Positions 17,544 to 26,975 of a DNA stretch of 64,000 nt are shown here, one piece after another. Within the stretch, counting starts at the first letter, position 1, and each line of letters opens with the position of its first letter. This DNA comes from Pseudomonas sp. MN1F. Its GTDB lineage: Bacteria; Pseudomonadota; Gammaproteobacteria; Pseudomonadales; Pseudomonadaceae. Under the pieces are notes generated by a model that was not told where the DNA came from, did no database searches, and saw only the letters and a list, made by a program, of their open reading frames with translations. Location of the stretch: positions 1 through 64,000 of the forward strand of contig NZ_VZII01000029.1 of the NCBI RefSeq assembly GCF_009391885.1, read 5' to 3'. A program made the translations under genes and the position numbers.

Positions 17544-18566
17544 ATGGCTAGAAAAATCAGCTATCAGCAGGCTATCAACGAAGCCCTGGCCCAGGAAATG
17601 CGCCGCGACACCAGCGTGTTCATCATCGGCGAAGACGTTGCCGGTGGCGCAGGCGCCCCGGGTGAAGAGGACGCCTGGGGTGGCGTGCTCGGTGTCACCA
17701 AAGGCCTGTACCATCAGTTCCCGGGGCGCGTGCTCGATGCGCCGCTGTCGGAAATCGGCTACGTCGGTGCCGCCGTCGGTGCCGCCACCCAAGGCCTGCG
17801 CCCGGTGTGCGAGCTGATGTTCGTCGACTTCGCCGGCTGCTGCCTGGACCAGATCCTCAACCAGGCCGCCAAGTTTCGCTACATGTTCGGCGGCAAGGCG
17901 GTCACCCCGCTGGTAATGCGCACCATGTACGGCGCCGGCCTGCGCGCCGCTGCCCAGCACTCGCAGATGCTCACCTCGCTATGGACCCACATCCCCGGCC
18001 TGAAGGTGGTCTGCCCTTCCTCGCCGTATGACGCCAAGGGCCTGCTGATCCAGGCGATCCGCGACAACGACCCGGTGATCTTCTGCGAGCACAAGCTGCT
18101 CTACAGCATGCAGGGCGAGGTACCGGAGGAGGTCTATACCGTGCCGTTCGGCGAGGCCAACTTCCTGCGCGACGGCGACGATGTGACCCTGGTGACCTAT
18201 GGGCGCATGGTCCACGTGGCCATGGAAGCCGCCAACAACCTGGCCCGCCAGGGCATCGACTGCGAAGTGCTGGACCTGCGCACCACCAGCCCGCTGGACG
18301 AGGACAGCATCCTCGAAAGCGTGGAAAAGACCGGCCGCCTGGTGGTGATCGACGAAGCCAACCCGCGCTGCTCGATGGCCACCGACATCAGCGCACTGGT
18401 CGCACAAAAGGCCTTCGCCGCGCTCAAGGGCCCGATCGAGATGGTCACCGCGCCGCACACCCCTGTGCCGTTCTCCGATGCCCTGGAAGACCTGTACATC
18501 CCAGACGCGGCGAAGATCGAAGCGGCGGTGCGCAAGGTGATCGAAGCTGCAAGGAGTGCCGCATGA
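17544..18566 (+). CDS. acoB: Acetoin dehydrogenase E1 component, beta subunit
   Basis: AcoB is the second E1 subunit, a transketolase-like protein that completes the thiamine diphosphate site with AcoA. The 340-residue sequence has the usual pyruvate-dehydrogenase-beta landmarks: VFIIGEDVAGG, the DAPLSEIGYVGAAVGAA segment, and a C-terminal transketolase domain with GRMVHVAMEA and DLRTTSPLDEDSI. The start at 17544 follows CAGGAGAACC. Its stop overlaps the acoC start in an ATGA arrangement, indicating translational coupling. Confidence 0.96.
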   Translation: MARKISYQQAINEALAQEMRRDTSVFIIGEDVAGGAGAPGEEDAWGGVLGVTKGLYHQFPGRVLDAPLSEIGYVGAAVGAATQGLRPVCELMFVDFAGCCLDQILNQAAKFRYMFGGKAVTPLVMRTMYGAGLRAAAQHSQMLTSLWTHIPGLKVVCPSSPYDAKGLLIQAIRDNDPVIFCEHKLLYSMQGEVPEEVYTVPFGEANFLRDGDDVTLVTYGRMVHVAMEAANNLARQGIDCEVLDLRTTSPLDEDSILESVEKTGRLVVIDEANPRCSMATDISALVAQKAFAALKGPIEMVTAPHTPVPFSDALEDLYIPDAAKIEAAVRKVIEAARSAA

Positions 18567-19669
18567 GCCAGATCCATACCCTGACCATGCCCAAGTGGGG
18601 CCTGTCGATGACCGAAGGCCGGGTCGACGCCTGGCTCAAGCAGGAGGGGGACGAAATCAGCAAGGGCGACGAAGTGCTGGATGTCGAAACGGACAAGATC
18701 AGCAGCAGCGTCGAGGCGCCGTTCAGCGGCGTTCTGCGCCGCCAGGTGGCGCGACCCGACGAAACCCTGCCGGTCGGCGCGCTGCTGGCCGTGGTGGTGG
18801 AAGGTGAAGCCGAGGAGTCGGAGATCGACGCCGTGGTGCAGCGCTTCCAGGCCGAGTTCGTCGCCGAAGGCGGCGCCGACCAGGCCCAGGGGCCGGCACC
18901 GCAGAAGGCCGAGGTAGCCGGGCGCCTGCTGCGCTGGTTCGAGCTGGGTGAAGGTGGCACGCCGTTGGTGCTGGTGCACGGCTTTGGCGGCGACCTCAAC
19001 AACTGGCTGTTCAACCACCCGGCGCTGGCGGCCGAGCGTCGGGTCATTGCCCTGGACCTGCCGGGGCATGGTGAATCGGCCAAGGCCCTGGCAAAAGGTG
19101 GCCTGGATGAATTGAGCGAGACCGTGCTGGCCCTGCTCGATCATCTGGACATCGCCAGTGCCCACCTGGCCGGGCATTCCATGGGCGGCGCGGTCAGCCT
19201 GAATGTGGCGCGCCTGGCACCGCAGCGGGTGGCGAGCTTGAGCCTGGTGGCCAGTGCCGGCCTGGGTGACACAATCAATGGTCAGTACCTGCAAGGCTTC
19301 GTCGCCGCTGCCAACCGCAATGCGCTGAAGCCGCAGATGGTGCAGCTGTTCGCCGACCCGGGGCTGGTGACCCGGCAGATGCTCGAGGACATGCTCAAGT
19401 TCAAGCGGCTGGAAGGCGTGGACGACGCATTACGGCAACTGGCGGCGGCGCTGGCCGACGGTGACCGCCAGCGGCATGACCTGCGTGGGGTGCTCGGGCA
19501 GCACCCGGCACTGGTGATCTGGGGGGCCGAGGATGCAATCATTCCAGCGGCGCATGCCGACGGGGTCGAGGCCGAGGTGCTTGTGCTGCCTGGGGTCGGG
19601 CACATGGTGCAGATGGAGGCGGCGGAGCAGGTGAATCAAAAGATGGCCGAATTCCTCGCCAGGCATTGA
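18563..19669 (+). CDS. acoC: Acetoin dehydrogenase E2 (lipoyl domain plus alpha/beta hydrolase)
   Basis: AcoC accepts the acetyl group from AcoAB on lipoate and passes it to CoA. The N-terminal lipoyl domain (about 1-80) carries the lipoate lysine K45 in ETDKISS. Instead of the classical catalytic domain of pyruvate dehydrogenase E2, the rest (about 125-368) is an alpha/beta hydrolase with nucleophile S206 in GHSMGG, acid D324 in GAEDAIIP and H347 in GVGHMVQ. This organisation is known for Pseudomonas acetoin E2. It overlaps acoB by 4 bp. No dihydrolipoamide dehydrogenase gene follows, so E3 must come from elsewhere. Confidence 0.95.
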   Translation: MSQIHTLTMPKWGLSMTEGRVDAWLKQEGDEISKGDEVLDVETDKISSSVEAPFSGVLRRQVARPDETLPVGALLAVVVEGEAEESEIDAVVQRFQAEFVAEGGADQAQGPAPQKAEVAGRLLRWFELGEGGTPLVLVHGFGGDLNNWLFNHPALAAERRVIALDLPGHGESAKALAKGGLDELSETVLALLDHLDIASAHLAGHSMGGAVSLNVARLAPQRVASLSLVASAGLGDTINGQYLQGFVAAANRNALKPQMVQLFADPGLVTRQMLEDMLKFKRLEGVDDALRQLAAALADGDRQRHDLRGVLGQHPALVIWGAEDAIIPAAHADGVEAEVLVLPGVGHMVQMEAAEQVNQKMAEFLARH

Positions 19670-19676
19670 GATCGCC

Positions 19677-19777
19677 GGGGCCGCTCTGCGGCCCATCGCA
19701 GGCAAGCCAGCTCCCACAGGTACTGCACAGGCCTCACGCACTGTGGAATACCTGTGGGACCGGGCGTGCCCGCGAAG
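19677..19777. repeat. Composite hairpin plus REP pair after acoC
   Basis: A GGGGCCGC-TCT-GCGGCCC hairpin just after the acoC stop is followed by two inverted REP-like halves (ending CTCCCACAGG and starting CCTGTGGGA) about 30 bp apart. It matches P. putida REP elements and probably ends or stabilises the aco mRNA. Confidence 0.7.
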
Positions 19778-19888
19778 TAGGCGACGCGGTCTGCCGGCTC
19801 TGCTCTACAAACCCCCCGCACTCGCGTAAACTGCCAGGCTTCGCGCAGCCTAGGGCTGCCCCTGTCAGATTTACCAAAGGTGCCCGCC

Positions 19889-20767
19889 ATGCCTTGGCTG
19901 CAAGTACGCCTGGCCATCAGCCCGGAACAAGCCGAAACCTACGAAGACGCCCTGCTCGAAGTCGGCGCCGTATCGGTCACGTTCATGGACGCCGAAGACC
20001 AGCCGATCTTCGAACCCGACCTCAACACCACCCCGCTGTGGTCGCACACTCACTTGCTGGCACTGTTCGAAGCCGACGCCGAGCCTGAAGCGGTATTCGC
20101 CCACCTGCAATTGCTGACCGGCGCCGAGTTGCCCGAGCATCAGGCCGAGGTGATCGAGGACCAGGACTGGGAACGCAGCTGGATGGACGGTTTCCAGCCA
20201 ATGCGCTTCGGCCAGCGCCTGTGGATCGTGCCGAGCTGGCACGAGGCCCCGGAACAGGACGCGGTCAACCTGCTGCTCGACCCGGGCCTGGCCTTTGGCA
20301 CCGGCACCCACCCGACCACCGCACTGTGCCTGGAATGGCTCGACGGCCAGCAGCTGCAAGGCACCCAGGTGCTGGACTTCGGCTGCGGCTCGGGCATCCT
20401 CGCCATCGCTGCCCTGCTGCTGGGCGCGCGCGAGGCCGTTGGTACCGACATCGACGTGCAGGCCATCGAAGCCTCGCGTGACAACGCCCAGCGCAACGGC
20501 ATCGCCGACGACAAGTTCGCGCTGTACCTGCCCGAGCACATGCCGGCCATCCAGGCCGATGTGCTGGTCGCCAACATTCTCGCCGGCCCCTTGGTGTCGC
20601 TGGCGCCGCAGCTGTCCGGCCTGGTCCGCCCAGGTGGCCTGCTGGCCCTGTCGGGCATCCTCGCCGAACAGGGCGAGGAAGTGGCTGCCGCCTACGCTGC
20701 CGATTTCGATCTGGACCCGATCGTCGTACGCGACGGCTGGGTGCGCATCAGTGGTCGGCGCCGCTAA
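19889..20767 (+). CDS. prmA: Ribosomal protein L11 methyltransferase
   Basis: PrmA is an S-adenosylmethionine-dependent enzyme that trimethylates ribosomal protein L11. The N-terminal substrate-recognition region ([16 protein letters not shown]) is typical, followed by the AdoMet motif [18 protein letters not shown] and the NILAGPL motif. Its 292-residue length matches E. coli PrmA (293). The start at 19889 gives the conserved MPW N-terminus; a GTG 9 bp earlier is less likely. In P. aeruginosa prmA is close to accC; here the aco cluster lies between. Confidence 0.96.
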   Translation: MPWLQVRLAISPEQAETYEDALLEVGAVSVTFMDAEDQPIFEPDLNTTPLWSHTHLLALFEADAEPEAVFAHLQLLTGAELPEHQAEVIEDQDWERSWMDGFQPMRFGQRLWIVPSWHEAPEQDAVNLLLDPGLAFGTGTHPTTALCLEWLDGQQLQGTQVLDFGCGSGILAIAALLLGAREAVGTDIDVQAIEASRDNAQRNGIADDKFALYLPEHMPAIQADVLVANILAGPLVSLAPQLSGLVRPGGLLALSGILAEQGEEVAAAYAADFDLDPIVVRDGWVRISGRRR

Positions 20768-20809
20768 GCGGGCCTAGAATAGTTCTCTGCACAGCTCCCG
20801 GATCGCCGC

Positions 20810-22138
20810 ATGACCGACAGTTTCGTCACCCAGTGCCCGCATTGCCAGACCAGCTTTCGCGTCACCCATCACCAGTTGAGCGTGGCTCGCGGCGTCGTGC
20901 GCTGCGGTCACTGCCTGCAGGTGTTCAACGCGGCCAAGCAGCTGCTGGAGCAGAACCGTGCCGCGGCCAGTGTCGCGCCCGTAACGCCACCGCCAGCGGT
21001 GGTCGAACCGGTCGTGGCGCCGGAACCGCTTGCCAGCGAGCCGCTACCGGTCGAGAGAGAGGACTGGGCCGTCACCGCCCAGGCCCTGGATGAGCTCGAT
21101 CTGGACCAGGAACTTGCCCGCCTCGAACGACGTGGCGAGCCTTCCGAGGCGCGCCCGGACACCCAGGGCGCCGCTCTGCAGGCCCGTCGCGACGAGCCGG
21201 CGGCCGATGAGCATGCTGATGAACTGTTCGGTACCGCGACCGACGAGCCGCATGAGCCGCATGAGCCACATGAGGCCCACGCGTCGACCCCGGTGCTGCT
21301 GGATGAACAGCCCCTGGCGCCAGAGCCAGGGGATCGCACCGAGCCAACCCTCGGTGGCAACCTGGACCTCGACCTCGACGATGAACCGCCTGCACAGCGC
21401 GCTGCCGAGCCAGAGCCCATGCAACGGTTCGACGAACACGATGACGACGTCATTCACGAAAAGGGCCTGAGCGCCCGTGATGACGACGACACCGACCTCC
21501 ATTTCTCGGCCCGCGACGACGACCCGCTCGAGCCGCTGCCCGGCGAACGCCTGGAGCCCGGTTTTGCCGCCAAGCCGGAGCGCCCGTCACGCAAGGAGCC
21601 GTTGGTCGAGGTGGTCGACGACCCGCTGCAGCTGGGTTGGGAAAAACCCCGGCCCAACTGGGGCAAGCGCCTGCTGTGGAGCTTCCTGACCTTGCTGGCC
21701 GCAGGCCTGCTGGCATTCCAGTACGTATGGTTCCACTTCGACGAATTGGCCCGCCAGGACCAGTACCGGCCAATCTTCCAGCAAGTGTGCCCGATGCTCG
21801 GCTGCCAAGTGCCGACCCGCGTCGATATTGGCCGGATCAAGAGCAGCAACCTGGTGGTGCGCAGCCACCCGGACTTCAAGGGCGCGCTGATCGTCGATGC
21901 GATCATCTACAACCGCGCACCGTTCGCCCAGCCGTTCCCGCTGCTGGAGCTGCGCTTCGCCGACCTCAACGGCCAGCTGATCGCCAGCCGTCGGTTCAAG
22001 CCCAGCGAATACCTGTCGGGTGAACTGGCCGGGCGCGGCGAAATGCCCAGCCAGACACCAATCCACATCGCCCTCGATATTCTCGACCCAGGCCCCAAGG
22101 CCGTGAACTACAGCCTCAGCTTCCGCTCGCCGGAATAA
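20810..22138 (+). CDS. DUF3426 protein with N-terminal MJ0042-type zinc ribbon
   Basis: A zinc ribbon (residues 1-45, CPHC and CGHC pairs) starts the protein. An acidic low-complexity stretch of about 250 residues follows, rich in Asp, Glu, Pro and His and including a short EPHEPHEPHE run. One transmembrane helix (about residues 290-308, LLWSFLTLLAAGLLAFQYVW) leads to a C-terminal DUF3426 domain that should be periplasmic. The family has no assigned biochemical role. It sits 42 bp after prmA and before dusB-fis, a position kept in P. aeruginosa. Confidence 0.85.
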   Translation: MTDSFVTQCPHCQTSFRVTHHQLSVARGVVRCGHCLQVFNAAKQLLEQNRAAASVAPVTPPPAVVEPVVAPEPLASEPLPVEREDWAVTAQALDELDLDQELARLERRGEPSEARPDTQGAALQARRDEPAADEHADELFGTATDEPHEPHEPHEAHASTPVLLDEQPLAPEPGDRTEPTLGGNLDLDLDDEPPAQRAAEPEPMQRFDEHDDDVIHEKGLSARDDDDTDLHFSARDDDPLEPLPGERLEPGFAAKPERPSRKEPLVEVVDDPLQLGWEKPRPNWGKRLLWSFLTLLAAGLLAFQYVWFHFDELARQDQYRPIFQQVCPMLGCQVPTRVDIGRIKSSNLVVRSHPDFKGALIVDAIIYNRAPFAQPFPLLELRFADLNGQLIASRRFKPSEYLSGELAGRGEMPSQTPIHIALDILDPGPKAVNYSLSFRSPE

Positions 22139-22141
22139 GCG

Positions 22142-22226
22142 ACAAGCTGCAAGCTGCAAGCCAAGCGAGCCGATAGCCGGTCTCTCGCCTCTTGCCGCTT
22201 GAAGCTTGCCGCTTGAAGCTCAGCGC
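22142..22226. repeat. Short iterated AAGCTGC/GCTTGCC repeats
   Basis: The gap before dusB contains CAAGCTGCAAGCTGCAAGCC and, about 30 bp on, inverted-sense copies TTGCCGCTTGAAGCTTGCCG. Such arrays are common between Pseudomonas genes and form a long imperfect hairpin after the DUF3426 gene. Confidence 0.6.
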
Positions 22227-22264
22227 TACAGCTCGCAACTGTTCAGATTTTATCCAAATCCTTC

Positions 22265-22293
22265 TTTATCCGGTCACCGAGAGCGGGTATTAT
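22265..22293 (+). promoter_or_regulatory. Candidate sigma-70 promoter of dusB-fis
   Basis: TATTAT at 22288-22293 with TTTATC 17 bp upstream is a plausible -10/-35 pair in an AT-rich patch about 50 bp before dusB. The -35 is a poor match. Confidence 0.35.
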
Positions 22294-22343
22294 GCCAACC
22301 CTTTTTCGACTCCAATGATTCGGCCCCACAACAGGGAACACCT

Positions 22344-23357
22344 ATGTCGGCGGTACGCATCGGCCCATACACACTACGCAACAACCTGATCCTCGCGCCC
22401 ATGGCCGGGGTCACGGACCAGCCTTTCCGTACACTTTGCAAGCGCCTGGGCGCTGGCATGGTGGTGTCGGAGATGGTCAGCAGCGACATGAGCCTGTGGA
22501 ACAGCCGCAAGTCCAGCCTGCGCCGCATCCATGAAGGTGATCCCGAGCCACGCTCGGTACAGATCGCCGGGGGTGATGCGCAGATGATGGCGGCGGCGGC
22601 CCGGGCCAACGTCGAGGCAGGCGCCCAGATCATCGATATCAACATGGGCTGCCCGGCAAAAAAAGTCTGCAACAAAGCTGCAGGCTCTGCTTTATTGAGA
22701 GATGAAGCGTTGGTCGCCGAAATCCTCCACGCCGTGGTCGGCGCGGTGGACGTACCGGTGACCCTGAAAATCCGCACCGGATGGGACCGGGCGAACAAGA
22801 ACGGCCTGAACGTGGCGAAGATCGCTGAACAGGCCGGCATCCAGGCGCTGGCGGTGCATGGCCGCACACGCGCCGACCTGTACACCGGCGAGGCCGAATA
22901 CGACACCATCGCTGCCATCAAGCAGGCGGTGTCGATCCCGGTTTTCGCCAATGGCGATATCACTTCGCCAGAAAAGGCCCGGGCGGTGCTGGATGCCACC
23001 GGGGTCGACGGCTTGCTGATTGGCCGGGCGGCCCAGGGGCGGCCGTGGATCTTTCGCGAGATCGAACATTTTTTGGGGACTGGCCAGCATTTGCCGGCCC
23101 CGCAGTTGGACGAAGTGGAACGCATCCTGCTGGAGCACCTGGCCGCGCTGCATGCCTTCTATGGCGACGTGATGGGCGTACGTATCGCCCGCAAGCACGT
23201 GGGCTGGTACCTGGCAACACGACCCGGCGGCAAGGAGTTTCGCTCCCGGTTCAACGCTTTGGAAGACACACAAGCGCAGTGCGCCAACGTTCGCGCGTAT
23301 TTCAGCGAGCGTCGACAGAGCCTTGAGACAGAGGACGGACAAGGGGTGGCCGCATGA
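22344..23357 (+). CDS. dusB: tRNA-dihydrouridine synthase B
   Basis: DusB is an FMN enzyme that reduces specific uridines in the tRNA D-loop to dihydrouridine. The 337-residue protein shows the Dus signatures: [13 protein letters not shown] at the N-terminus, [19 protein letters not shown] with the catalytic cysteine, [14 protein letters not shown], and the flavin-phosphate end [18 protein letters not shown]. The ATG at 22344 follows AGGGAACACCT. Its last codons overlap fis (ATGA), the conserved dusB-fis operon of gammaproteobacteria. Confidence 0.96.
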   Translation: MSAVRIGPYTLRNNLILAPMAGVTDQPFRTLCKRLGAGMVVSEMVSSDMSLWNSRKSSLRRIHEGDPEPRSVQIAGGDAQMMAAAARANVEAGAQIIDINMGCPAKKVCNKAAGSALLRDEALVAEILHAVVGAVDVPVTLKIRTGWDRANKNGLNVAKIAEQAGIQALAVHGRTRADLYTGEAEYDTIAAIKQAVSIPVFANGDITSPEKARAVLDATGVDGLLIGRAAQGRPWIFREIEHFLGTGQHLPAPQLDEVERILLEHLAALHAFYGDVMGVRIARKHVGWYLATRPGGKEFRSRFNALEDTQAQCANVRAYFSERRQSLETEDGQGVAA

Positions 23358-23674
23358 CGATGATGACTGAGACATTAGTGAGTGGAACAACGCCCGTGAG
23401 CGACAACGCCAACCTCAAACAGCACCTGAACACGCCGAGCGAAGAGGGCCAGACCCTTCGCGACAGCGTCGAGAAGGCGCTGCACAACTACTTCGCACAC
23501 CTGGAAGGCGCGACCGTCACCGACGTGTACAACCTGGTGCTCTCCGAAGTCGAGGCGCCCCTGCTCGAAAGCGTGATGAACTACGTGAAGGGCAACCAGA
23601 CCAAGGCCAGTGAGATGCTCGGGCTCAACCGTGGCACCCTGCGCAAGAAGCTCAAGCAGTACGACTTGTTGTAA
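23354..23674 (+). CDS. fis: DNA-binding protein Fis
   Basis: Fis is a nucleoid-associated, DNA-bending dimer that acts on rRNA promoters, recombination and global supercoiling. The 106-residue sequence has the Fis core (about 60-106) ending in the helix-turn-helix [26 protein letters not shown] (read across positions 23600-23671). The N-terminal arm is longer than in E. coli, as usual in Pseudomonas. Its ATG overlaps the dusB stop; a second ATG 6 bp later is an alternative. An intrinsic terminator lies 18 bp after the stop. Confidence 0.95.
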   Translation: MTMMTETLVSGTTPVSDNANLKQHLNTPSEEGQTLRDSVEKALHNYFAHLEGATVTDVYNLVLSEVEAPLLESVMNYVKGNQTKASEMLGLNRGTLRKKLKQYDLL

Positions 23675-23691
23675 GCCAGAATCCCAATCAG

Positions 23692-23724
23692 AAAAGGCGG
23701 CCTCTGCGAAGAGACGCCTTTTTT
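23692..23724 (+). terminator. Rho-independent terminator of dusB-fis
   Basis: AAAAGGCG and CGCCTTTTTT pair across a loop containing CCTCTGCGAAGAGA, itself a small stem, and end in a T run. This is a strong intrinsic terminator between fis and purH. Confidence 0.85.
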
Positions 23725-23754
23725 GCTGACTCCACCGCGTTATTGGAACCCGAA

Positions 23755-25362
23755 ATGACCGACCAGACTACCCGCCTGCCAGTCCGCCGCGCCCTGATCA
23801 GCGTCTCCGACAAGACCGGTATCCTCGAATTCGCCCGTGAGCTGCAACAGCTCGGTGTCGAGATCCTGTCCACCGGCGGCACCTACAAGCTGCTCAAGGA
23901 CAACGGTGTGAACGCGGTGGAAGTGGCCGACTACACTGGCTTCGCCGAAATGATGGATGGCCGGGTGAAGACCCTGCACCCGAAAATCCACGGTGGCATC
24001 CTCGGCCGTCGCGGCACCGACGACGCCATCATGAACGAGCACGGCATCAAGCCGATCGACCTGGTTGCAGTCAACCTGTACCCGTTCGAAGCCACCATTT
24101 CCAAGCCAGGCTGTGACCTGCCGACCGCCATCGAGAACATCGACATCGGCGGCCCGACCATGGTCCGTTCGGCAGCCAAGAACCACAAGGATGTCGCCAT
24201 CGTGGTCAACGCCAGCGACTACGCCGGCGTGCTGGAAGGCCTGAAGGCCGGTGGCCTGACCTACGCCCAGCGCTTCGACCTGATGCTCAAGGCGTTCGAG
24301 CACACCGCCGCCTACGACGGCATGATCGCCAACTACATGGGCACCATCGACCAGGCCAAGGAAACCCTGTCGACCGCCGAGCGCAGCGAGTTCCCACGCA
24401 CCTTCAACAGCCAGTTCGTCAAAGCCCAGGAAATGCGCTACGGCGAGAACCCGCACCAGAGCGCGGCGTTCTACGTTGAAGCAAAAAAAGGCGAAGCGAG
24501 CATTTCCACCGCCGTGCAGCTGCAGGGCAAGGAACTGTCGTTCAACAACGTGGCCGACACCGACGCCGCGCTGGAGTGCGTGAAGAGCTTCGTCAAGCCA
24601 GCCTGCGTCATCGTCAAGCACGCCAACCCGTGCGGCGTGGCGGTGGTGCCTGAAGACGAAGGCGGTATCCGCAAGGCCTACGACCTGGCCTACGCCACCG
24701 ACACCGAGTCGGCATTCGGCGGCATCATCGCCTTCAACCGCGAGCTGGACGGCGAAACCGCCCAGGCCATCGTCGACCGCCAGTTCGTCGAAGTGATCAT
24801 CGCGCCGAAGATCTCCCAGGCTGCCCGCGACGTGGTGGCGGCCAAGCAGAACGTGCGCCTGCTGGAGTGCGGCGAGTGGCCAGCCGAGCGTACTGCCGGT
24901 TGGGACTTCAAGCGTGTCAACGGTGGCCTGCTGGTGCAGAGCCGCGATATCGGCATGATCACCGCCGATGACCTGAAGATCGTCACCAAGCGTGCCCCGA
25001 CCGAACAAGAAATCCACGACCTGGTGTTTGCCTGGAAAGTGGCCAAGTTCGTCAAGTCCAACGCCATCGTCTACGCCAAGCAGCGCCAGACCATCGGTGT
25101 CGGCGCCGGCCAGATGAGCCGCGTCAACTCCGCCCGCATCGCCGCCATCAAGGCCGAGCATGCTGGCCTGCAGGTGCAGGGTGCAGTGATGGCGTCGGAT
25201 GCGTTCTTCCCGTTCCGCGACGGCATCGACAATGCGGCTAAAGTGGGTATCAGCGCCGTGATCCAGCCAGGTGGCTCGATGCGTGATGCTGAAGTCATCG
25301 CTGCTGCCGACGAAGCCGGCATCGCCATGGTGTTCACCGGCATGCGCCACTTCCGCCACTGA
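23755..25362 (+). CDS. purH: Bifunctional AICAR transformylase / IMP cyclohydrolase
   Basis: PurH performs the last two steps of IMP synthesis. The N-terminal cyclohydrolase domain (about 1-200) begins [16 protein letters not shown] and includes [18 protein letters not shown] sequence. The C-terminal transformylase carries [10 protein letters not shown] with the catalytic Lys-His pair. The length of 535 residues is typical. The ATG at 23755 starts [13 protein letters not shown]; a TTG 12 bp upstream is less likely. purD follows after a 182-bp leader, as in other pseudomonads. Confidence 0.97.
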   Translation: MTDQTTRLPVRRALISVSDKTGILEFARELQQLGVEILSTGGTYKLLKDNGVNAVEVADYTGFAEMMDGRVKTLHPKIHGGILGRRGTDDAIMNEHGIKPIDLVAVNLYPFEATISKPGCDLPTAIENIDIGGPTMVRSAAKNHKDVAIVVNASDYAGVLEGLKAGGLTYAQRFDLMLKAFEHTAAYDGMIANYMGTIDQAKETLSTAERSEFPRTFNSQFVKAQEMRYGENPHQSAAFYVEAKKGEASISTAVQLQGKELSFNNVADTDAALECVKSFVKPACVIVKHANPCGVAVVPEDEGGIRKAYDLAYATDTESAFGGIIAFNRELDGETAQAIVDRQFVEVIIAPKISQAARDVVAAKQNVRLLECGEWPAERTAGWDFKRVNGGLLVQSRDIGMITADDLKIVTKRAPTEQEIHDLVFAWKVAKFVKSNAIVYAKQRQTIGVGAGQMSRVNSARIAAIKAEHAGLQVQGAVMASDAFFPFRDGIDNAAKVGISAVIQPGGSMRDAEVIAAADEAGIAMVFTGMRHFRH

Positions 25363-25404
25363 TTTACGGCAATCGGCCGCACTGAAGCAGGCATCTGCTG
25401 CGTT

Positions 25405-25464
25405 GGGGCCGTTTCCGCTGATGCTCATTGCCAGAAGGCAACTGCGCTCATCGGAACCGGCCCC
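25405..25464 (+). promoter_or_regulatory. Imperfect hairpin in the purH-purD leader
   Basis: GGGGCC with TTCCG and ATG on the left pairs imperfectly with CATCGGAA and GGCCCC on the right, enclosing about 25 nt. It lies 80 bp before purD in a gap of 182 bp with no gene. It may be a cis-acting RNA or just part of the transcript; the sequence alone does not decide. Confidence 0.35.
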
Positions 25465-25544
25465 GCCTTGCATCTACCTGCTTCATTGCGACCTCGTACA
25501 GCGAGAGGCACGGTCTCTCGTTCGACAGATTTCGAGGTTTTGAC

Positions 25545-26840
25545 ATGAAAGTTTTGATCATCGGCAGCGGCGGCCGTGAGCACGCCCTGGCCTGGAAAGT
25601 CGCCCAGGACCCACGCGTCGAGAAAGTCTTCGTTGCCCCAGGCAACGCCGGCACCGCCATCGAGCCCAAGTGCGAGAACGTCGCCATCGACGTCTGCGCC
25701 CTGGAGCAACTGGCCGACTTCGCCGAGAAGAACGTCGACCTGACCATCGTCGGCCCGGAAGCGCCGCTGGTGATCGGCGTGGTCGACCTGTTCCGCAGCC
25801 GTGGCCTGGACTGCTTTGGCCCGACCAAGGGCGCGGCCCAGCTGGAAGGCTCCAAGGCCTTCACCAAGGACTTCCTGGCGCGCCACAAGATCCCGACCGC
25901 CGACTACCAGAACTTCACCGAGATCGAGCCGGCCCTGGCCTACCTGCAGGAAAAAGGCGCACCGATCGTGATCAAGGCTGACGGCCTGGCTGCAGGCAAG
26001 GGCGTGATCGTCGCCATGACCCTGGAAGAAGCCGAAGCCGCCGTGCGTGACATGCTGGCCGGCAACGCCTTCGGCGAGGCGGGTTCGCGGGTAGTCATCG
26101 AAGAGTTCCTCGACGGCGAAGAAGCCAGCTTCATCGTCATGGTCGACGGCCACAACGTGCTGCCAATGGCCACCAGCCAGGACCACAAGCGCGTCGGCGA
26201 CCAGGACACCGGCCCGAACACTGGCGGCATGGGCGCCTACTCGCCTGCCCCGGTAGTTACCCCGGACGTGCACCAGCGCGTGATGGACCAGGTGATCTGG
26301 CCGACCGTGCGTGGCATGGCCGAAGAAGGCAACGTCTACACCGGCTTCCTGTATGCCGGCCTGATGATCGACAAGGCGGGCAACCCCAAGGTCATCGAGT
26401 TCAACTGCCGCTTCGGCGACCCTGAGACCCAGCCGGTCATGCTGCGCCTGGAGTCGAGCCTGGTGCTGCTGATCGAAGCCGCCTTCGCCAAGGCGCTGGA
26501 CAAGGTCGAAGCACAGTGGGATCCGCGTCCAAGCCTGGGCGTGGTGCTGGCTGCCGGCGGTTACCCGGGCGACTACGCCAAGGGCGACGTGATCAACGGC
26601 CTGGAGGCTGCGGCCAAGATCGAAGGCAAGGTATTCCATGCCGGTACTTCGCTGAAGGACGGCCAGGTCGTCACCAACGGCGGCCGCGTGCTCTGCGCCA
26701 CCGCCATGGGTGCCAGCGTTGCCGATGCCCAGCAACAGGCCTACCGCCTGGCCAAGGAAGTGAGCTGGAACGGCAGCTTCTACCGCACCGACATCGGCTA
26801 CCGGGCCATCGCCCGCGAGCGCGGTGAGCACCAGCAGTAA
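25545..26840 (+). CDS. purD: Phosphoribosylamine-glycine ligase
   Basis: PurD is an ATP-grasp enzyme that joins glycine to phosphoribosylamine, the second step of purine synthesis. The 431-residue sequence starts MKVLIIGSGGREHALAWK, carries the ATP-binding KADGLAAGKGV loop and the metal-binding FNCRFGDPETQ motif. The ATG at 25545 is the standard start; the frame is open further upstream but without similarity. It is followed by a hairpin and then retS. Confidence 0.97.
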   Translation: MKVLIIGSGGREHALAWKVAQDPRVEKVFVAPGNAGTAIEPKCENVAIDVCALEQLADFAEKNVDLTIVGPEAPLVIGVVDLFRSRGLDCFGPTKGAAQLEGSKAFTKDFLARHKIPTADYQNFTEIEPALAYLQEKGAPIVIKADGLAAGKGVIVAMTLEEAEAAVRDMLAGNAFGEAGSRVVIEEFLDGEEASFIVMVDGHNVLPMATSQDHKRVGDQDTGPNTGGMGAYSPAPVVTPDVHQRVMDQVIWPTVRGMAEEGNVYTGFLYAGLMIDKAGNPKVIEFNCRFGDPETQPVMLRLESSLVLLIEAAFAKALDKVEAQWDPRPSLGVVLAAGGYPGDYAKGDVINGLEAAAKIEGKVFHAGTSLKDGQVVTNGGRVLCATAMGASVADAQQQAYRLAKEVSWNGSFYRTDIGYRAIARERGEHQQ

Positions 26841-26846
26841 GTTGTA

Positions 26847-26883
26847 CCGGATTGCCGCAGCACCTTGTGCATGCGGCATCCGG
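26847..26883 (+). terminator. Hairpin between purD and retS
   Basis: CCGGATTGCCGCA pairs with TGCGGCATCCGG over 12 bp with one bulged T and a 12-nt loop, starting 7 bp after the purD stop. No T run follows, so it could be a Rho-dependent or stabilising 3' structure. Confidence 0.45.
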
Positions 26884-26975
26884 CTCGTCGACAGGGCCCC
26901 ATGCGGGCCTTGCCTTCGACTTGGCGCGCCGCGCATAGTTAGCATCTGGCACATCGGCTAGGAAGGGATCTCGTA

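Noticed and set aside
23740..25473. 577-codon open frame antisense to purH
   Set aside because: Shadow of purH caused by GC-biased third positions; no ribosome site or homology.
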